A stretch of DNA of 64,000 nt from Paenibacillus sp. FSL H8-0332 (GTDB lineage Bacteria; Bacillota; Bacilli; Paenibacillales; Paenibacillaceae): assembly GCF_037963835.1 (NCBI RefSeq), contig NZ_CP150145.1, positions 2,046,001 to 2,110,000 of the forward strand, read 5' to 3'. Positions 54,023 to 61,364 of the stretch are shown one piece after another. The notes below the pieces were generated by a model, which saw nothing but the letters and a program-made list of their open reading frames with translations, had not been told where the DNA came from and searched no databases. Position 1 is the first letter of the stretch. The number at the start of each line of letters is the position of its first letter. A program made the position numbers and the translations under genes.

Positions 54023-55300
54023 TCACCCCGTAATCAACTGAACCGCCTCCGCCACTGTAACCAGCCTCTCGCTCTGCGAATCCATGTCCTTCAGCCGCAG
54101 CTTCTCCTCAGCGGCCTCGCTCTCGCCAACCATGATGACATAGCGGATGCCCTTGGCTGCGGCTGCGGCCAGTGTTTTTTTGAGCTTGCGCGTGCCGGTG
54201 TCCACGCCTGTGCGGATGCCTGCGGCCCGCAGGGCAGCGGCAGCAACCAGAGCCTGCGGCAGATATCCGCCGATGGGAATGATCAGGACACCGGAACGGT
54301 CCGCCGTATCCGCCGGGCGTTCGTCCAGCAGGGCCATGATCGACTCCATCCCGAAGGAGATGCCGACTGTAGGATACTCTATATCGTCGCGCCCGACGAG
54401 CTTCCCGATAATGGCGTCATACCTGCCCCCGCCGCCGAGGCTTGCGGTATAGCTGCCGGAAGCATCGAAGATCTCATAGACGGTGCCGGTATAGAAGGAG
54501 AGTCCGCGCGAGAGAAAAGGATCGAAGACGCACACATCCGCAAGTCCAACCGCATCAATCAGCTGCTGCAAGGCTACTACCTCAAGCGTACCGGGATGCC
54601 CGTCCAGCTTATATCTCTCCACCAGTTGCCCGAACCCCGGATTCTCCAGCTCCAGCAGCTCCGAAATCAGCCGGACCGTCTCAGCAGTCAGTTGCTTGTC
54701 CGTCAGCTCTGCCAGCACACCGCCGCTGCCGATTTTGGCCAGCTTGTCGAGCGTCAGCATCACGGACAGCTGCTCCTGTGGCGGAACGCCGACCGCTCCG
54801 AGAATCTCGCCCAGGAAGCGGCGGTTGTTCCACTTCAGCACCACCGGGATATCCAGTCTGCGGAAGACTTCCGCGGCCAGCTGCATCAGCTCGGCTTCGG
54901 CCTGCGGACCGGCGATGCCGACCACATCAGCGTCACATTGCAGGAACTCGCGCAGGCGGCCTTTTTTGACCGGACCATCGCGGAACACCTTGCCGATCTC
55001 GTAGCGCCGGTATGGGAACACAATACCCGGATTCATAGCAATCACCTTGGCAAAAGGGATCGTCAGATCGTAACGCAGCCCCAGTCTGCGCCCGCCCTGA
55101 TCCGTAAGCTGGTACATCTCGCGCAGAATCTCATCGCCCCCGGCGTATTTGGAGGTCAGCAGCTCCAGCTCATTCAGCAGGGTCGTATCCATCGACTCGA
55201 AGCTGTACAGCTCGAACAGCTCCTGAAGCGTAGTCCGCACCTTCTGGCGGATGGCCTGCTCCCGGCCGAAATAATCATAGGTTCCTTTAATATTTTGCAT
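54023..55300 (-). CDS. Histidyl-tRNA synthetase paralog
   Basis: A 425-residue class II synthetase-like protein. It begins MQNIKGTYDYFGREQAIRQK. Motif 2 is present (FRDGPVKKGRLREFLQCD), as is the histidine-specific segment RGLSFYTGTVYEIF and a full C-terminal anticodon-binding domain (LIIPIGGYLPQALVAAAALR, GTRKLKKTLAAAAAKG). Motif 3 reads TVGISFGMESIMALL: the arginine usual in the 'GxxRL' ending is serine. This places it among divergent HisRS paralogs rather than the housekeeping enzyme, which is normally next to aspS. HisZ-like regulatory function is less likely because the anticodon domain is complete. ATG 55300 follows GGGAG by nine bases; a 215-base structured leader lies upstream. Confidence 0.82.
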   Translation of the reverse strand: MQNIKGTYDYFGREQAIRQKVRTTLQELFELYSFESMDTTLLNELELLTSKYAGGDEILREMYQLTDQGGRRLGLRYDLTIPFAKVIAMNPGIVFPYRRYEIGKVFRDGPVKKGRLREFLQCDADVVGIAGPQAEAELMQLAAEVFRRLDIPVVLKWNNRRFLGEILGAVGVPPQEQLSVMLTLDKLAKIGSGGVLAELTDKQLTAETVRLISELLELENPGFGQLVERYKLDGHPGTLEVVALQQLIDAVGLADVCVFDPFLSRGLSFYTGTVYEIFDASGSYTASLGGGGRYDAIIGKLVGRDDIEYPTVGISFGMESIMALLDERPADTADRSGVLIIPIGGYLPQALVAAAALRAAGIRTGVDTGTRKLKKTLAAAAAKGIRYVIMVGESEAAEEKLRLKDMDSQSERLVTVAEAVQLITG

Positions 55301-55520
55301 AATTAGCAGCTCCCTTGTATGTGGATTCGGTGAAAATAAAAAACGCGCCGGACCCCGTGGTCCCGCGCGCTTCAATATGCCGCAGGGAGGTCAAACGCGA
55401 AATGCGCTAGCCCTCCCTGAATGAAATCAGGTGTGCTAACGCCGCTTGTGATGATGAAGTTGATTCGGTATGATGGACAGGCGGTTCATGTGAATCAATT
55501 CCCTTCAGCTTTTGATTACA
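55301..55520 (-). promoter_or_regulatory. Structured leader of the hisS-like gene
   Basis: About 215 transcribed bases precede the start codon. Reading on the minus strand: a stem TGAAG...TTGATTC / GAATCAA-CTTCA (55507-55455), a stem GCGTTAGC/GCTAGCGC (55442-55435 with 55411-55404) and an alternative pairing CAGGGAGG (55419-55412) with CCTCCCTG (55390-55383), ending in an intrinsic terminator. The pairings are partly exclusive, as in attenuators. The T-box consensus TGGnACCGCG is not found exactly; the nearest is CGGGACCACG in the terminator. Confidence 0.6.
55338..55370 (-). terminator. Terminator inside the hisS-like leader
   Basis: On the minus strand CGCGCGGGACC pairs with GGTCCGGCGCG (one mismatch) followed by six T, 38 bases before the start codon. 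Confidence 0.8.
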
Positions 55521-55524
55521 GCAC

Positions 55525-55553
55525 ATTATAGCGGATCAGGAGCAGCAGCGCAA
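55525..55553 (-). promoter_or_regulatory. Promoter of the hisS-like gene
   Basis: On the minus strand TTGCGC (55553-55548) and TATAAT (55530-55525) with a 17-base spacer. Confidence 0.7.
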
Positions 55554-55587
55554 GACCTGCATTATTAGTCATAAAGGAGCAATTATA

Positions 55588-56241
55588 ATGGATTATATAC
55601 ATCTCATAACGGCGGCAGAGAATTTCGCCAAAGAGCAATTAGGCCAGGATACCACCGGCCACGACTGGTTTCATACCGACCGGGTACGGAATACAGCCGC
55701 TCTAATCGCAAGAATGGAAGGGGCGAGTGTGGTCATCTGCACGATCGCCGCCCTGCTGCATGATGTAGCAGACGAGAAGCTGAATCCCTCCAAGGAAGCA
55801 GGCCTGCTCAAAGTACAAACTTGGCTCACCGCACATCTGCCGGATGAAGCTGCGTGCGAGCAGATCATGGAGATCATCGAGACGATGTCCTTCAGAGGCG
55901 GCGGGGGAGCTCTGATGTCTACACTGGAAGGACAAATCGTGCAGGATGCGGACCGTCTGGATGCGCTGGGGGCGATTGGCATTACGCGGACGATGGTTTT
56001 CTCCGGAGCGAAGGGACGTCCGGTCTATGATCCCAAGATCCCTCCCCGGGACGAGTCGCTGAAGGAGGAATACCGTGATTATTCCAAAGGGACGGCGGTC
56101 AATCATTTTTATGAGAAGCTGCTGAAGCTGAAGGATCTGATGAACACTTCGTACGGGAAGCAATTGGCGGAGGAGCGCCATCAGTTTATGCTGGTTTTTT
56201 TGGAGCAATTTTATAAGGAATGGAATCAAGGGGCAGAGTAG
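55588..56241 (+). CDS. HD-domain phosphohydrolase (YedJ/YpgQ type)
   Basis: A 217-residue cytoplasmic metal-dependent phosphohydrolase. The motif HDWFHTDRVRN gives the first metal ligands (His25, His29), ALLHDVADEK is the HD pair (His58, Asp59), and IVQDADRLDALGAIGI supplies the distal Asp. Length and motif order match the YpgQ/YedJ group; the YpgQ of Bacillus hydrolyses dNTPs in vitro, but the physiological substrate is unclear. AAAGGAG precedes the ATG. It is divergent from the hisS-like leader and 90 bases before dbpA, on the same strand, with no terminator seen between. Confidence 0.9.
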   Translation: MDYIHLITAAENFAKEQLGQDTTGHDWFHTDRVRNTAALIARMEGASVVICTIAALLHDVADEKLNPSKEAGLLKVQTWLTAHLPDEAACEQIMEIIETMSFRGGGGALMSTLEGQIVQDADRLDALGAIGITRTMVFSGAKGRPVYDPKIPPRDESLKEEYRDYSKGTAVNHFYEKLLKLKDLMNTSYGKQLAEERHQFMLVFLEQFYKEWNQGAE

Positions 56242-56331
56242 GTGTTATAATGGAATAATGCGTAAGATGGATGGAACGCGGGAGACCCCGCCTGAACCGG
56301 AACAATCGGCATAGAAGAGGTAGAATATAAT

Positions 56332-57783
56332 ATGAGTGAAGTACAAGTACAGTTTAGTGATTATGGTCTGAGTGAGGAGATTACCCGTGCGCTGGAGGTT
56401 CTGAAGTACGTGGACCCTACGGAGGTGCAGCGGAAGGTGATTCCGGTGGCGCTGAAGGCGCAGGATCTGATCGTCAAGTCGCAGACCGGCAGCGGCAAAA
56501 CCGCAGCATTCGCCATCCCGCTCTGCGAGCTGGCCGATTGGGCGGAGAACAAACCCCAGGCGCTGGTGCTGACACCGACCCGGGAGCTGGCCCAGCAGGT
56601 GCGGGAGGATATTACGAACATCGGGCGCTTCAAGCGGATTAAGGCGGTAGCGCTGTTCGGCAAGCAGCCTTTTGCCCCGCAGAAGATCGAGTTAACACAG
56701 AAGACGCATGTGGTTGTAGGCACGCCGGGCCGTGTCTTCGACCATATCGAGCGCGGTACGCTGAACCTGAGCCGGATACAATATCTGGTGATCGACGAAG
56801 CGGACGAGATGCTCAGCATGGGCTTCATCGAGCAGATTGAGAAGATCATCAAGCAGCTGCCCAAGGAGCGTGTAACGATGCTGTTCTCGGCAACTCTGCC
56901 GGAAGTGATCAAGAATCTGTGCCGGAAGTATATGACGGACCCGGTGGATATTGAGATTGAAGCCAGCGGAATTACGACAGCGTCGATTGAACATGCTCTG
57001 ATTGAAGTTGTACAAGCGGCCAAGTTCGGGCTGCTCAGCGATCTGCTGACGGTGGAGAATCCGGATAGCTGCATTATTTTTTGCCGGACCCAGGAGCAGG
57101 TGAATGCCCTCTTCCGCGGGATGGCCGACCTCGAATATCCGGTGGACAAGATCCACGGCGGCATGGAGCAGGACGAGCGGTTTGAGGTGATGAATGCTTT
57201 TAAGCGGGGCCAGTTCCGTTATCTGATCGCCACCGACGTTGCTGCCAGAGGGATTGATATCGAGAACATCACCCATGTCATTAATTACGATATCCCGCTG
57301 GAAAAAGAGAGCTACGTCCACCGCACCGGCCGGACCGCCCGTGCCGGCAAAAGCGGCAAAGCGATCACCTTCGTTACGCCGAATGAACACAAATGGGTCA
57401 GGGAGATCGAAGGCTATATCGGCTTCAGCCTGCCAATCATGAAGGCTCCTTCGGATGATGCGGTGGCTTATGCCAAACCGGCGTTCGATCTGAAGCTGGG
57501 CAAGCAGCAGGTCCGCAAAGCCGGCAAAACCGAGGTCATGAACCAGGACATCATGAAGCTCTATTTCAACGGCGGCAAGAAAAAGAAGCTCCGCGCAGTT
57601 GATTTCGTCGGCACCATTGCCAAGCTTGAGGGCATTACGGCGGCGGACATCGGAATCATCACGATCCAGGATAACGTCACCTACGTCGATATTCTGAACG
57701 GCAAGGGATCACTTGTGTTACAGACGATGAAGGAGACAACCGTGAAGGGCAAGCTGCTGAAGTGCCATATCGCCAAAAAATAA
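56332..57783 (+). CDS. dbpA: ATP-dependent RNA helicase DbpA/YxiN
   Basis: A 483-residue DEAD-box helicase that remodels 23S rRNA during large-subunit assembly. Walker A is SQTGSGKT (residues 50-57), DEAD is at 155-158, the SAT motif is LFSATL, and motif VI is [11 protein letters not shown]. The C-terminal 75 residues (about 407-483) are the DbpA RNA-binding domain: [20 protein letters not shown] and [18 protein letters not shown], which recognises hairpin 92 of 23S rRNA in characterised DbpA and YxiN. Start ATG with a GAGGTAG site upstream. A good terminator follows, and its T-run abuts the catA promoter. Confidence 0.93.
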   Translation: MSEVQVQFSDYGLSEEITRALEVLKYVDPTEVQRKVIPVALKAQDLIVKSQTGSGKTAAFAIPLCELADWAENKPQALVLTPTRELAQQVREDITNIGRFKRIKAVALFGKQPFAPQKIELTQKTHVVVGTPGRVFDHIERGTLNLSRIQYLVIDEADEMLSMGFIEQIEKIIKQLPKERVTMLFSATLPEVIKNLCRKYMTDPVDIEIEASGITTASIEHALIEVVQAAKFGLLSDLLTVENPDSCIIFCRTQEQVNALFRGMADLEYPVDKIHGGMEQDERFEVMNAFKRGQFRYLIATDVAARGIDIENITHVINYDIPLEKESYVHRTGRTARAGKSGKAITFVTPNEHKWVREIEGYIGFSLPIMKAPSDDAVAYAKPAFDLKLGKQQVRKAGKTEVMNQDIMKLYFNGGKKKKLRAVDFVGTIAKLEGITAADIGIITIQDNVTYVDILNGKGSLVLQTMKETTVKGKLLKCHIAKK

Positions 57784-57815
57784 GCCGGAGCTGCTGCTAG
57801 TGCAGCCGGGTTTCG

Positions 57816-57860
57816 AACGCTGTCACACTGGGCAATAAGGCCGGGGTGACAGCGTTTTTT
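57816..57860 (+). terminator. Terminator after dbpA
   Basis: AACGCTGTCAC pairs with GTGACAGCGTT, followed by TTTTT; a 20-base loop. Confidence 0.8.
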
Positions 57861-57888
57861 GAAATAGTGATGTATGATACAATAATAT
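57859..57888 (+). promoter_or_regulatory. Promoter of catA
   Basis: TTGAAA (57859-57864) with AATAAT 16 bases on (57881-57886) or TAATAT at 18. It starts within the T-run of the dbpA terminator. Confidence 0.5.
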
Positions 57889-57915
57889 GAACTCTTTTTA
57901 AAGGATGGGCTTCTA

Positions 57916-57945
57916 ATGAAAAAGGCAGACAAGTCAGCCTCCTAA
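57916..57945 (+). CDS. catA leader peptide
   Basis: A nine-residue open frame, MKKADKSAS, preceded by AAAGGA and located 35 bases before catA. It matches in size, composition and position the leader peptides of inducible Gram-positive cat genes, where a ribosome stalled by chloramphenicol within the leader opens a hairpin that hides the cat ribosome site. The end of the leader forms the left arm of that hairpin. Confidence 0.8.
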   Translation: MKKADKSAS

Positions 57946-57973
57946 ATTCAGTTTACACAAACATTTAGGAGGC
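57937..57973 (+). promoter_or_regulatory. catA translational attenuator hairpin
   Basis: GCCTCCTAAA (57937-57946) pairs perfectly with TTTAGGAGGC (57964-57973). The right arm contains the AGGAGG ribosome site of catA (ATG at 57981), so the site is masked unless a ribosome pauses in the leader. Confidence 0.85.
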
Positions 57974-57980
57974 ACAACCA

Positions 57981-58637
57981 ATGAAATTTAATCCGATTGA
58001 CAGGGATAACTGGAAGAGACAAGAGATCTTTACTCATTATCTGAACCAGGGTACGACCTTTAGCCTGACAGCAGAAATTGAGATTAGCGGTTTGTACCGA
58101 AAGATAAAACAACAGGAATATAAGCTGTATCCGGCCCTTCTATTCTTACTGACCCGTGTGGTCAACTCCAATACTGCATTCAGAACGGGGTATAATAGTT
58201 CAGGGGAATTAGGGTATTGGGACAAGGTAGACCCGCTGTATACGATTGCCGACAGGGTCTCGGAATCCTTCTCGGCGATTTGGACGGCTAGCACGAAGGA
58301 TTTCAAAGCGTTCCACGATTCTTACCTGTCTGATGTGGAGCATTATAAGGATTCCGGGAGATTGTTCCCCAAGACACCTATACCTGAGCATACCTTTTCT
58401 GTATCTATGATTCCGTGGACTTCCTTTACCGGATTCAACCTGAATATCAGCAATAACGGGAATTACCTTCTGCCCATTATTACCGCAGGGAAATTCACGA
58501 CCACAGGCGGTTCCATATACCTGCCTCTGTCATTGCAGGTCCATCACGCTGTCTGTGACGGCTATCATGCAGGATGGTTCATGAACGAGGTCCAGGCAAT
58601 GGCAGACCGTGCTGAGGAATGGATTGGTGGAGGTTGA
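57981..58637 (+). CDS. catA: Chloramphenicol acetyltransferase, type A
   Basis: A 218-residue classical (type A) chloramphenicol acetyltransferase that inactivates the drug with acetyl-CoA in the cytoplasm; a trimer in known members. The active-site motif HHAVCDGYH is at residues 188-196, and the N-terminal FNPIDRDNWKRQEIFTHYL and the YPALLFLLTRVVN segments are typical. Expression is probably induced by drug-stalled translation of the leader peptide, as in other Gram-positive cat genes. It is a chromosomal catA with lower GC than its left neighbour dbpA. A small unknown gene begins four bases after the stop. Confidence 0.92.
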   Translation: MKFNPIDRDNWKRQEIFTHYLNQGTTFSLTAEIEISGLYRKIKQQEYKLYPALLFLLTRVVNSNTAFRTGYNSSGELGYWDKVDPLYTIADRVSESFSAIWTASTKDFKAFHDSYLSDVEHYKDSGRLFPKTPIPEHTFSVSMIPWTSFTGFNLNISNNGNYLLPIITAGKFTTTGGSIYLPLSLQVHHAVCDGYHAGWFMNEVQAMADRAEEWIGGG

Positions 58638-58641
58638 TAAT

Positions 58642-59040
58642 TTGGCTACATTACAAGACCATTATGAGAATGATAAATCTTTGAATATGGAATTTGTCTA
58701 TCGTGATGAGAGACCTGACCAGGGCTGTAGGTTTATCGTTACTAATACAGAGAATAGAAGCATAGTTGTGAGTGATGTAGGATGGACGAATTTTACATTA
58801 AGTAAATTCGTTGAAATGCTTAATCATTTCCCGATGGATGTATATAATGGTTATTTTTCGCATTATGACGAATCCTTTGAATGGACATGGACCCGACAAT
58901 CTGATCCAGCGTTGTTCCTAATTACTGTTTTTACTGCGGGCAGTGAATTTTCTTACACCAGCAGTATTCAAGAGATTAAAACCTTTGGTGCTGCGATTAT
59001 TGAGGAAATTAAGAGAGCACCACAATTTGAATCTAAATAA
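58642..59040 (+). CDS. Hypothetical protein coupled to catA
   Basis: A 132-residue protein that I do not recognise. The start is a TTG at 58642 with GGAGG eight bases upstream and four bases after the catA stop, so it is in the catA transcript. It is acidic and aromatic-rich (FVYRDERPDQGCRFIVTNTENRSIVV, FTLSKFVEMLNHFPMDVYNGY, ESFEWTWTRQSDPALFLITVF), with no signal peptide or membrane segment. The sequence is low-GC compared with the flanks. The pattern loosely resembles small immunity-type or SMI1/SUKH-like proteins, but I would not assign it. A good terminator follows. Confidence 0.65.
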   Translation: MATLQDHYENDKSLNMEFVYRDERPDQGCRFIVTNTENRSIVVSDVGWTNFTLSKFVEMLNHFPMDVYNGYFSHYDESFEWTWTRQSDPALFLITVFTAGSEFSYTSSIQEIKTFGAAIIEEIKRAPQFESK

Positions 59041-59041
59041 A

Positions 59042-59088
59042 GAAACCTTCCGGGATGCGCCCTTGGCCGCATTCCGGAAGGTTTTTCA
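59042..59088. terminator. Terminator between convergent genes
   Basis: AACCTTCCGG-g-ATGCG pairs with CGCAT-t-CCGGAAGGTT, followed by TTTTCATTT. Confidence 0.85.
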
Positions 59089-59132
59089 TTTGAGTCTGCC
59101 AGACTTGTTCACTCCGGCATTAATAGAAACAC

Positions 59133-60848
59133 CTAAGCATTATACTGCGCCTGATACAGGCGGCTGTAAGTGCCTCCGGCATTGACCAGCTCCTCGTGGC
59201 GGCCCTCCTCGGAGATGCCGTCCTCGCTTACAACAACGATCCGGTCAGCGTTCTTGATCGTCGTCAGGCGGTGCGCGATGACGAGTGTAGTCCGGCCCAC
59301 GGACAGGTCGGCCAGTGATTGCTGAATCGCCGCTTCCGTCTCGGTATCGAGCGCCGAGGTGGCTTCATCCAGAATCAGAATCGGCGGATTCTTCAGGAAC
59401 ATCCGGGCAATTGCCAGGCGCTGCTTCTGTCCGCCGGACAGCTTGACGCCGCGTTCGCCGATCACAGTGTCCATACCATTCGGCAGGCTGTTAATCAGCT
59501 CCTCCAGCCGGGCCTGACGGGCAGCCTGCCAGATCTCCGGCAGCTCTGCATCAAGCTTGCCGTAGGCAATATTCTCGCGGATCGTGCCGGAGAAGAGGAA
59601 TACATCCTGCTGCACGATCCCGATCTGCTTGCGCAGCGAGCTGAGCTTCATATCGCGGATGTCGATCCCGTCGATGGAGATCGCGCCGCCGGTCACATCG
59701 TAGAACCGGGGGAGCAGGCTGCAGATGGTTGTTTTCCCCGCACCGGAAGGTCCGACGAAGGCAATCGTCTCACCGGCGTTAACGTTCAGGCTAATATCCT
59801 CCAGCACCTTGCGGTTGTCTTCATAGCCGAAGCTGACCTTGCTGAAGCTGATATCCCCGCGAAGCGGGCCAACCTCTACGGCATCCGGTTTGTCGGCGAT
59901 ATCCGGCTCGGTATCAATGACTTCCAGATAACGTTTGAAGCCGGCAATCCCCTTCGGATAACTCTCAATAACCGCATTGATCTTCTCAATCGGGCGGAAG
60001 AAGACATTAGACAGCAGAATGAAAGCGACAAATTCCCCGATTTCCAGCTCTCCCTTGATGAAGAACCACGCTCCGCAGACCATCACTACGATGGTGATCA
60101 GACGGGTCATCATATAGCTGACCGACGAGCTTTTGGCCATCAATTTGTACGCCATCAGCTTGGTCTCACGGAACTTCTGGTTGTCCACGGCGAATAGCTC
60201 TTTCTCGAATTCTTCATTGGCAAAAGACTGAACCACGCGGATTCCGCCGACATTATCTTCAATCCGGGCATTGAAGTTCCCGACGTTGCCGAACAGACGG
60301 TGATAGGTCTCAGTCATGCTGCGTCCGAAGTGGATAATGACCCAGGCCATAATCGGCACGATGATGAACGTGATCACGGCCAGCTGGAGATTGATATCGG
60401 CCATCAGCACAAATGCGCCGACCAGCGTCATGACGGCAATGAACACATCCTCCGGCCCGTGATGCGCGACTTCCCCGATATCGTTCAGGTCATTGGTAAT
60501 TCTGCCGAGCAGATGACCTGTTTTGTTGTTGTCGAAGAACCGGAAGCTGAGCTTCTGGATATGATCGAACATTTTTTTGCGCATATTGGTTTCAATATTA
60601 ATGCCCAGCATATGCCCCCAGTAGGTAACCACATAGTTCATGGCTGTATTAAGCGCATAAATCCCGAGCAGAACCACGCAGGCAATCAGAATCAGCGGCC
60701 AGTCCTGACCCGGCAGGAGATCATCAATAAATTTATTGACAGCCACCGGAAAAGCAAGCTCCAGCAGACCGGCACCCACCGCACAGGTGAAATCAAGGAT
60801 AAACAGCTTCTTGTAGGGACGGTAATAGGAGAAAAAACGACGCAGCAT
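59133..60848 (-). CDS. ABC exporter, fused permease and ATPase
   Basis: A 571-residue half-transporter with six membrane helices in the first 300 residues and an ATPase domain in the last 230. The ATPase has Walker A GPSGAGKTT, the signature LSGGQKQR, Walker B ILILDEATSALD and a late His in IAHRLTTIK. It belongs to the MsbA/YfiBC-like exporter group; homodimer expected. The promoter carries a Fur-like box downstream of the -10, so iron limitation probably raises expression. In that context export of a siderophore is possible, but the substrate is not shown. The ribosome site before the ATG is weak (AAGAG). Confidence 0.9.
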   Translation of the reverse strand: MLRRFFSYYRPYKKLFILDFTCAVGAGLLELAFPVAVNKFIDDLLPGQDWPLILIACVVLLGIYALNTAMNYVVTYWGHMLGINIETNMRKKMFDHIQKLSFRFFDNNKTGHLLGRITNDLNDIGEVAHHGPEDVFIAVMTLVGAFVLMADINLQLAVITFIIVPIMAWVIIHFGRSMTETYHRLFGNVGNFNARIEDNVGGIRVVQSFANEEFEKELFAVDNQKFRETKLMAYKLMAKSSSVSYMMTRLITIVVMVCGAWFFIKGELEIGEFVAFILLSNVFFRPIEKINAVIESYPKGIAGFKRYLEVIDTEPDIADKPDAVEVGPLRGDISFSKVSFGYEDNRKVLEDISLNVNAGETIAFVGPSGAGKTTICSLLPRFYDVTGGAISIDGIDIRDMKLSSLRKQIGIVQQDVFLFSGTIRENIAYGKLDAELPEIWQAARQARLEELINSLPNGMDTVIGERGVKLSGGQKQRLAIARMFLKNPPILILDEATSALDTETEAAIQQSLADLSVGRTTLVIAHRLTTIKNADRIVVVSEDGISEEGRHEELVNAGGTYSRLYQAQYNA

Positions 60849-60891
60849 CTCTTGTTCACTCTTTTCTGTAATATGTTATGTATCTGGTTAT

Positions 60892-60906
60892 TGAGATTGA
60901 TTCTCA
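60892..60906. promoter_or_regulatory. Fur-like box at the ABC exporter promoter
   Basis: TGAGATTGATTCTCA matches the TGATAATnATTATCA consensus at 11 of 14 fixed positions. It lies about 20-35 bases downstream of the -10. Confidence 0.6.
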
Positions 60907-60924
60907 ACAGAACCTATGTTTAGG

Positions 60925-60953
60925 ATACTAAAGCGGGTCACACGTTTTGTCAA
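60925..60953 (-). promoter_or_regulatory. Promoter of the ABC exporter
   Basis: On the minus strand TTGACA (60953-60948) and TAGTAT (60930-60925), with an exact 17-base spacer. Confidence 0.75.
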
Positions 60954-61067
60954 CGGTGAGAACATTTAAATTAGAAATATACTGGGGAATTCATTGCCAT
61001 TTAACCCATACCAAGAACATTTTTAATACATATTTTAACAGAATCCAGACATAAAGGAGGAGTTAAC

Positions 61068-61172
61068 ATGAGCGAAAATATTGGGGGATACGGCGGAGCT
61101 TTCACTTCGACTGGAGCGATTCTGGTTCTGTTCATCCTGCTCGTAATCATCACTAAATCCTTCTGTCTCTAA
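61068..61172 (+). CDS. YjcZ-type sporulation micropeptide
   Basis: A 34-residue protein, MSENIGGYGGAFTSTGAILV followed by LFILLVIITKSFCL, with one membrane segment. The GGYGG-rich start, a run of Leu/Ile/Val and a short polar end are typical of YjcZ/SscA-type sporulation micropeptides, small spore-coat or membrane proteins in Bacillales. ATG 61068 follows AAAGGAGGAG at good spacing. A terminator is 22 bases after the stop. The gene is isolated. Its role is only inferred from the family. Confidence 0.75.
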   Translation: MSENIGGYGGAFTSTGAILVLFILLVIITKSFCL

Positions 61173-61193
61173 TTCTGTTTCACCTGCTGCCCT

Positions 61194-61224
61194 GCCGCCG
61201 GCCCTGAGACCGGCGGTTTTCTTC
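61194..61224 (+). terminator. Terminator after the YjcZ-type gene
   Basis: CCGCCGG pairs with CCGGCGG around an eight-base loop, followed by TTTTCTTC. Confidence 0.7.
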
Positions 61225-61256
61225 TGCCTAGGAGGCTGCTCCGGCAAGCGATATGG

Positions 61257-61262
61257 TATAAT
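61257..61262 (+). promoter_or_regulatory. Extended -10 promoter of the MFS gene
   Basis: TGGTATAAT gives a TG-n TATAAT element; the transcript would start near 61270 and carry a leader of about 95 bases. Confidence 0.55.
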
Positions 61263-61269
61263 GAAATAA

Positions 61270-61352
61270 TGCGCCTTGGTTGAAGGGCGTAATACATATA
61301 GCGGCTGTATCGCCTGACAAGCTCGTGGCTTGACAGGTGTTTTGCTGCGACC
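61270..61352 (+). promoter_or_regulatory. Structured leader of the MFS transporter gene
   Basis: Three successive stems can form: GCGCCTT/AAGGGCGT (61271-61290), ATACA/TGTAT (about 61293-61310) and the strong CCTG-a-CAAGC/GCTTG-a-CAGG (61313-61337), the last followed by GTGTTTTGC. The third stem with its short T-run may be a weak terminator. No known riboswitch consensus was matched. Confidence 0.4.
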
Positions 61353-61364
61353 TGGAGGTACAAC

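Noticed and set aside
53344..54026. Minus-strand frames repeating CTFCRN- and LLQFGQ-like words
   Set aside because: They are translations of the 51-52 bp DNA repeat and change from copy to copy in phase.
55301..55520. T-box riboswitch call for the hisS-like leader
   Set aside because: The conserved TGGnACCGCG core and a His specifier arrangement were not found; kept as an unclassified attenuator.
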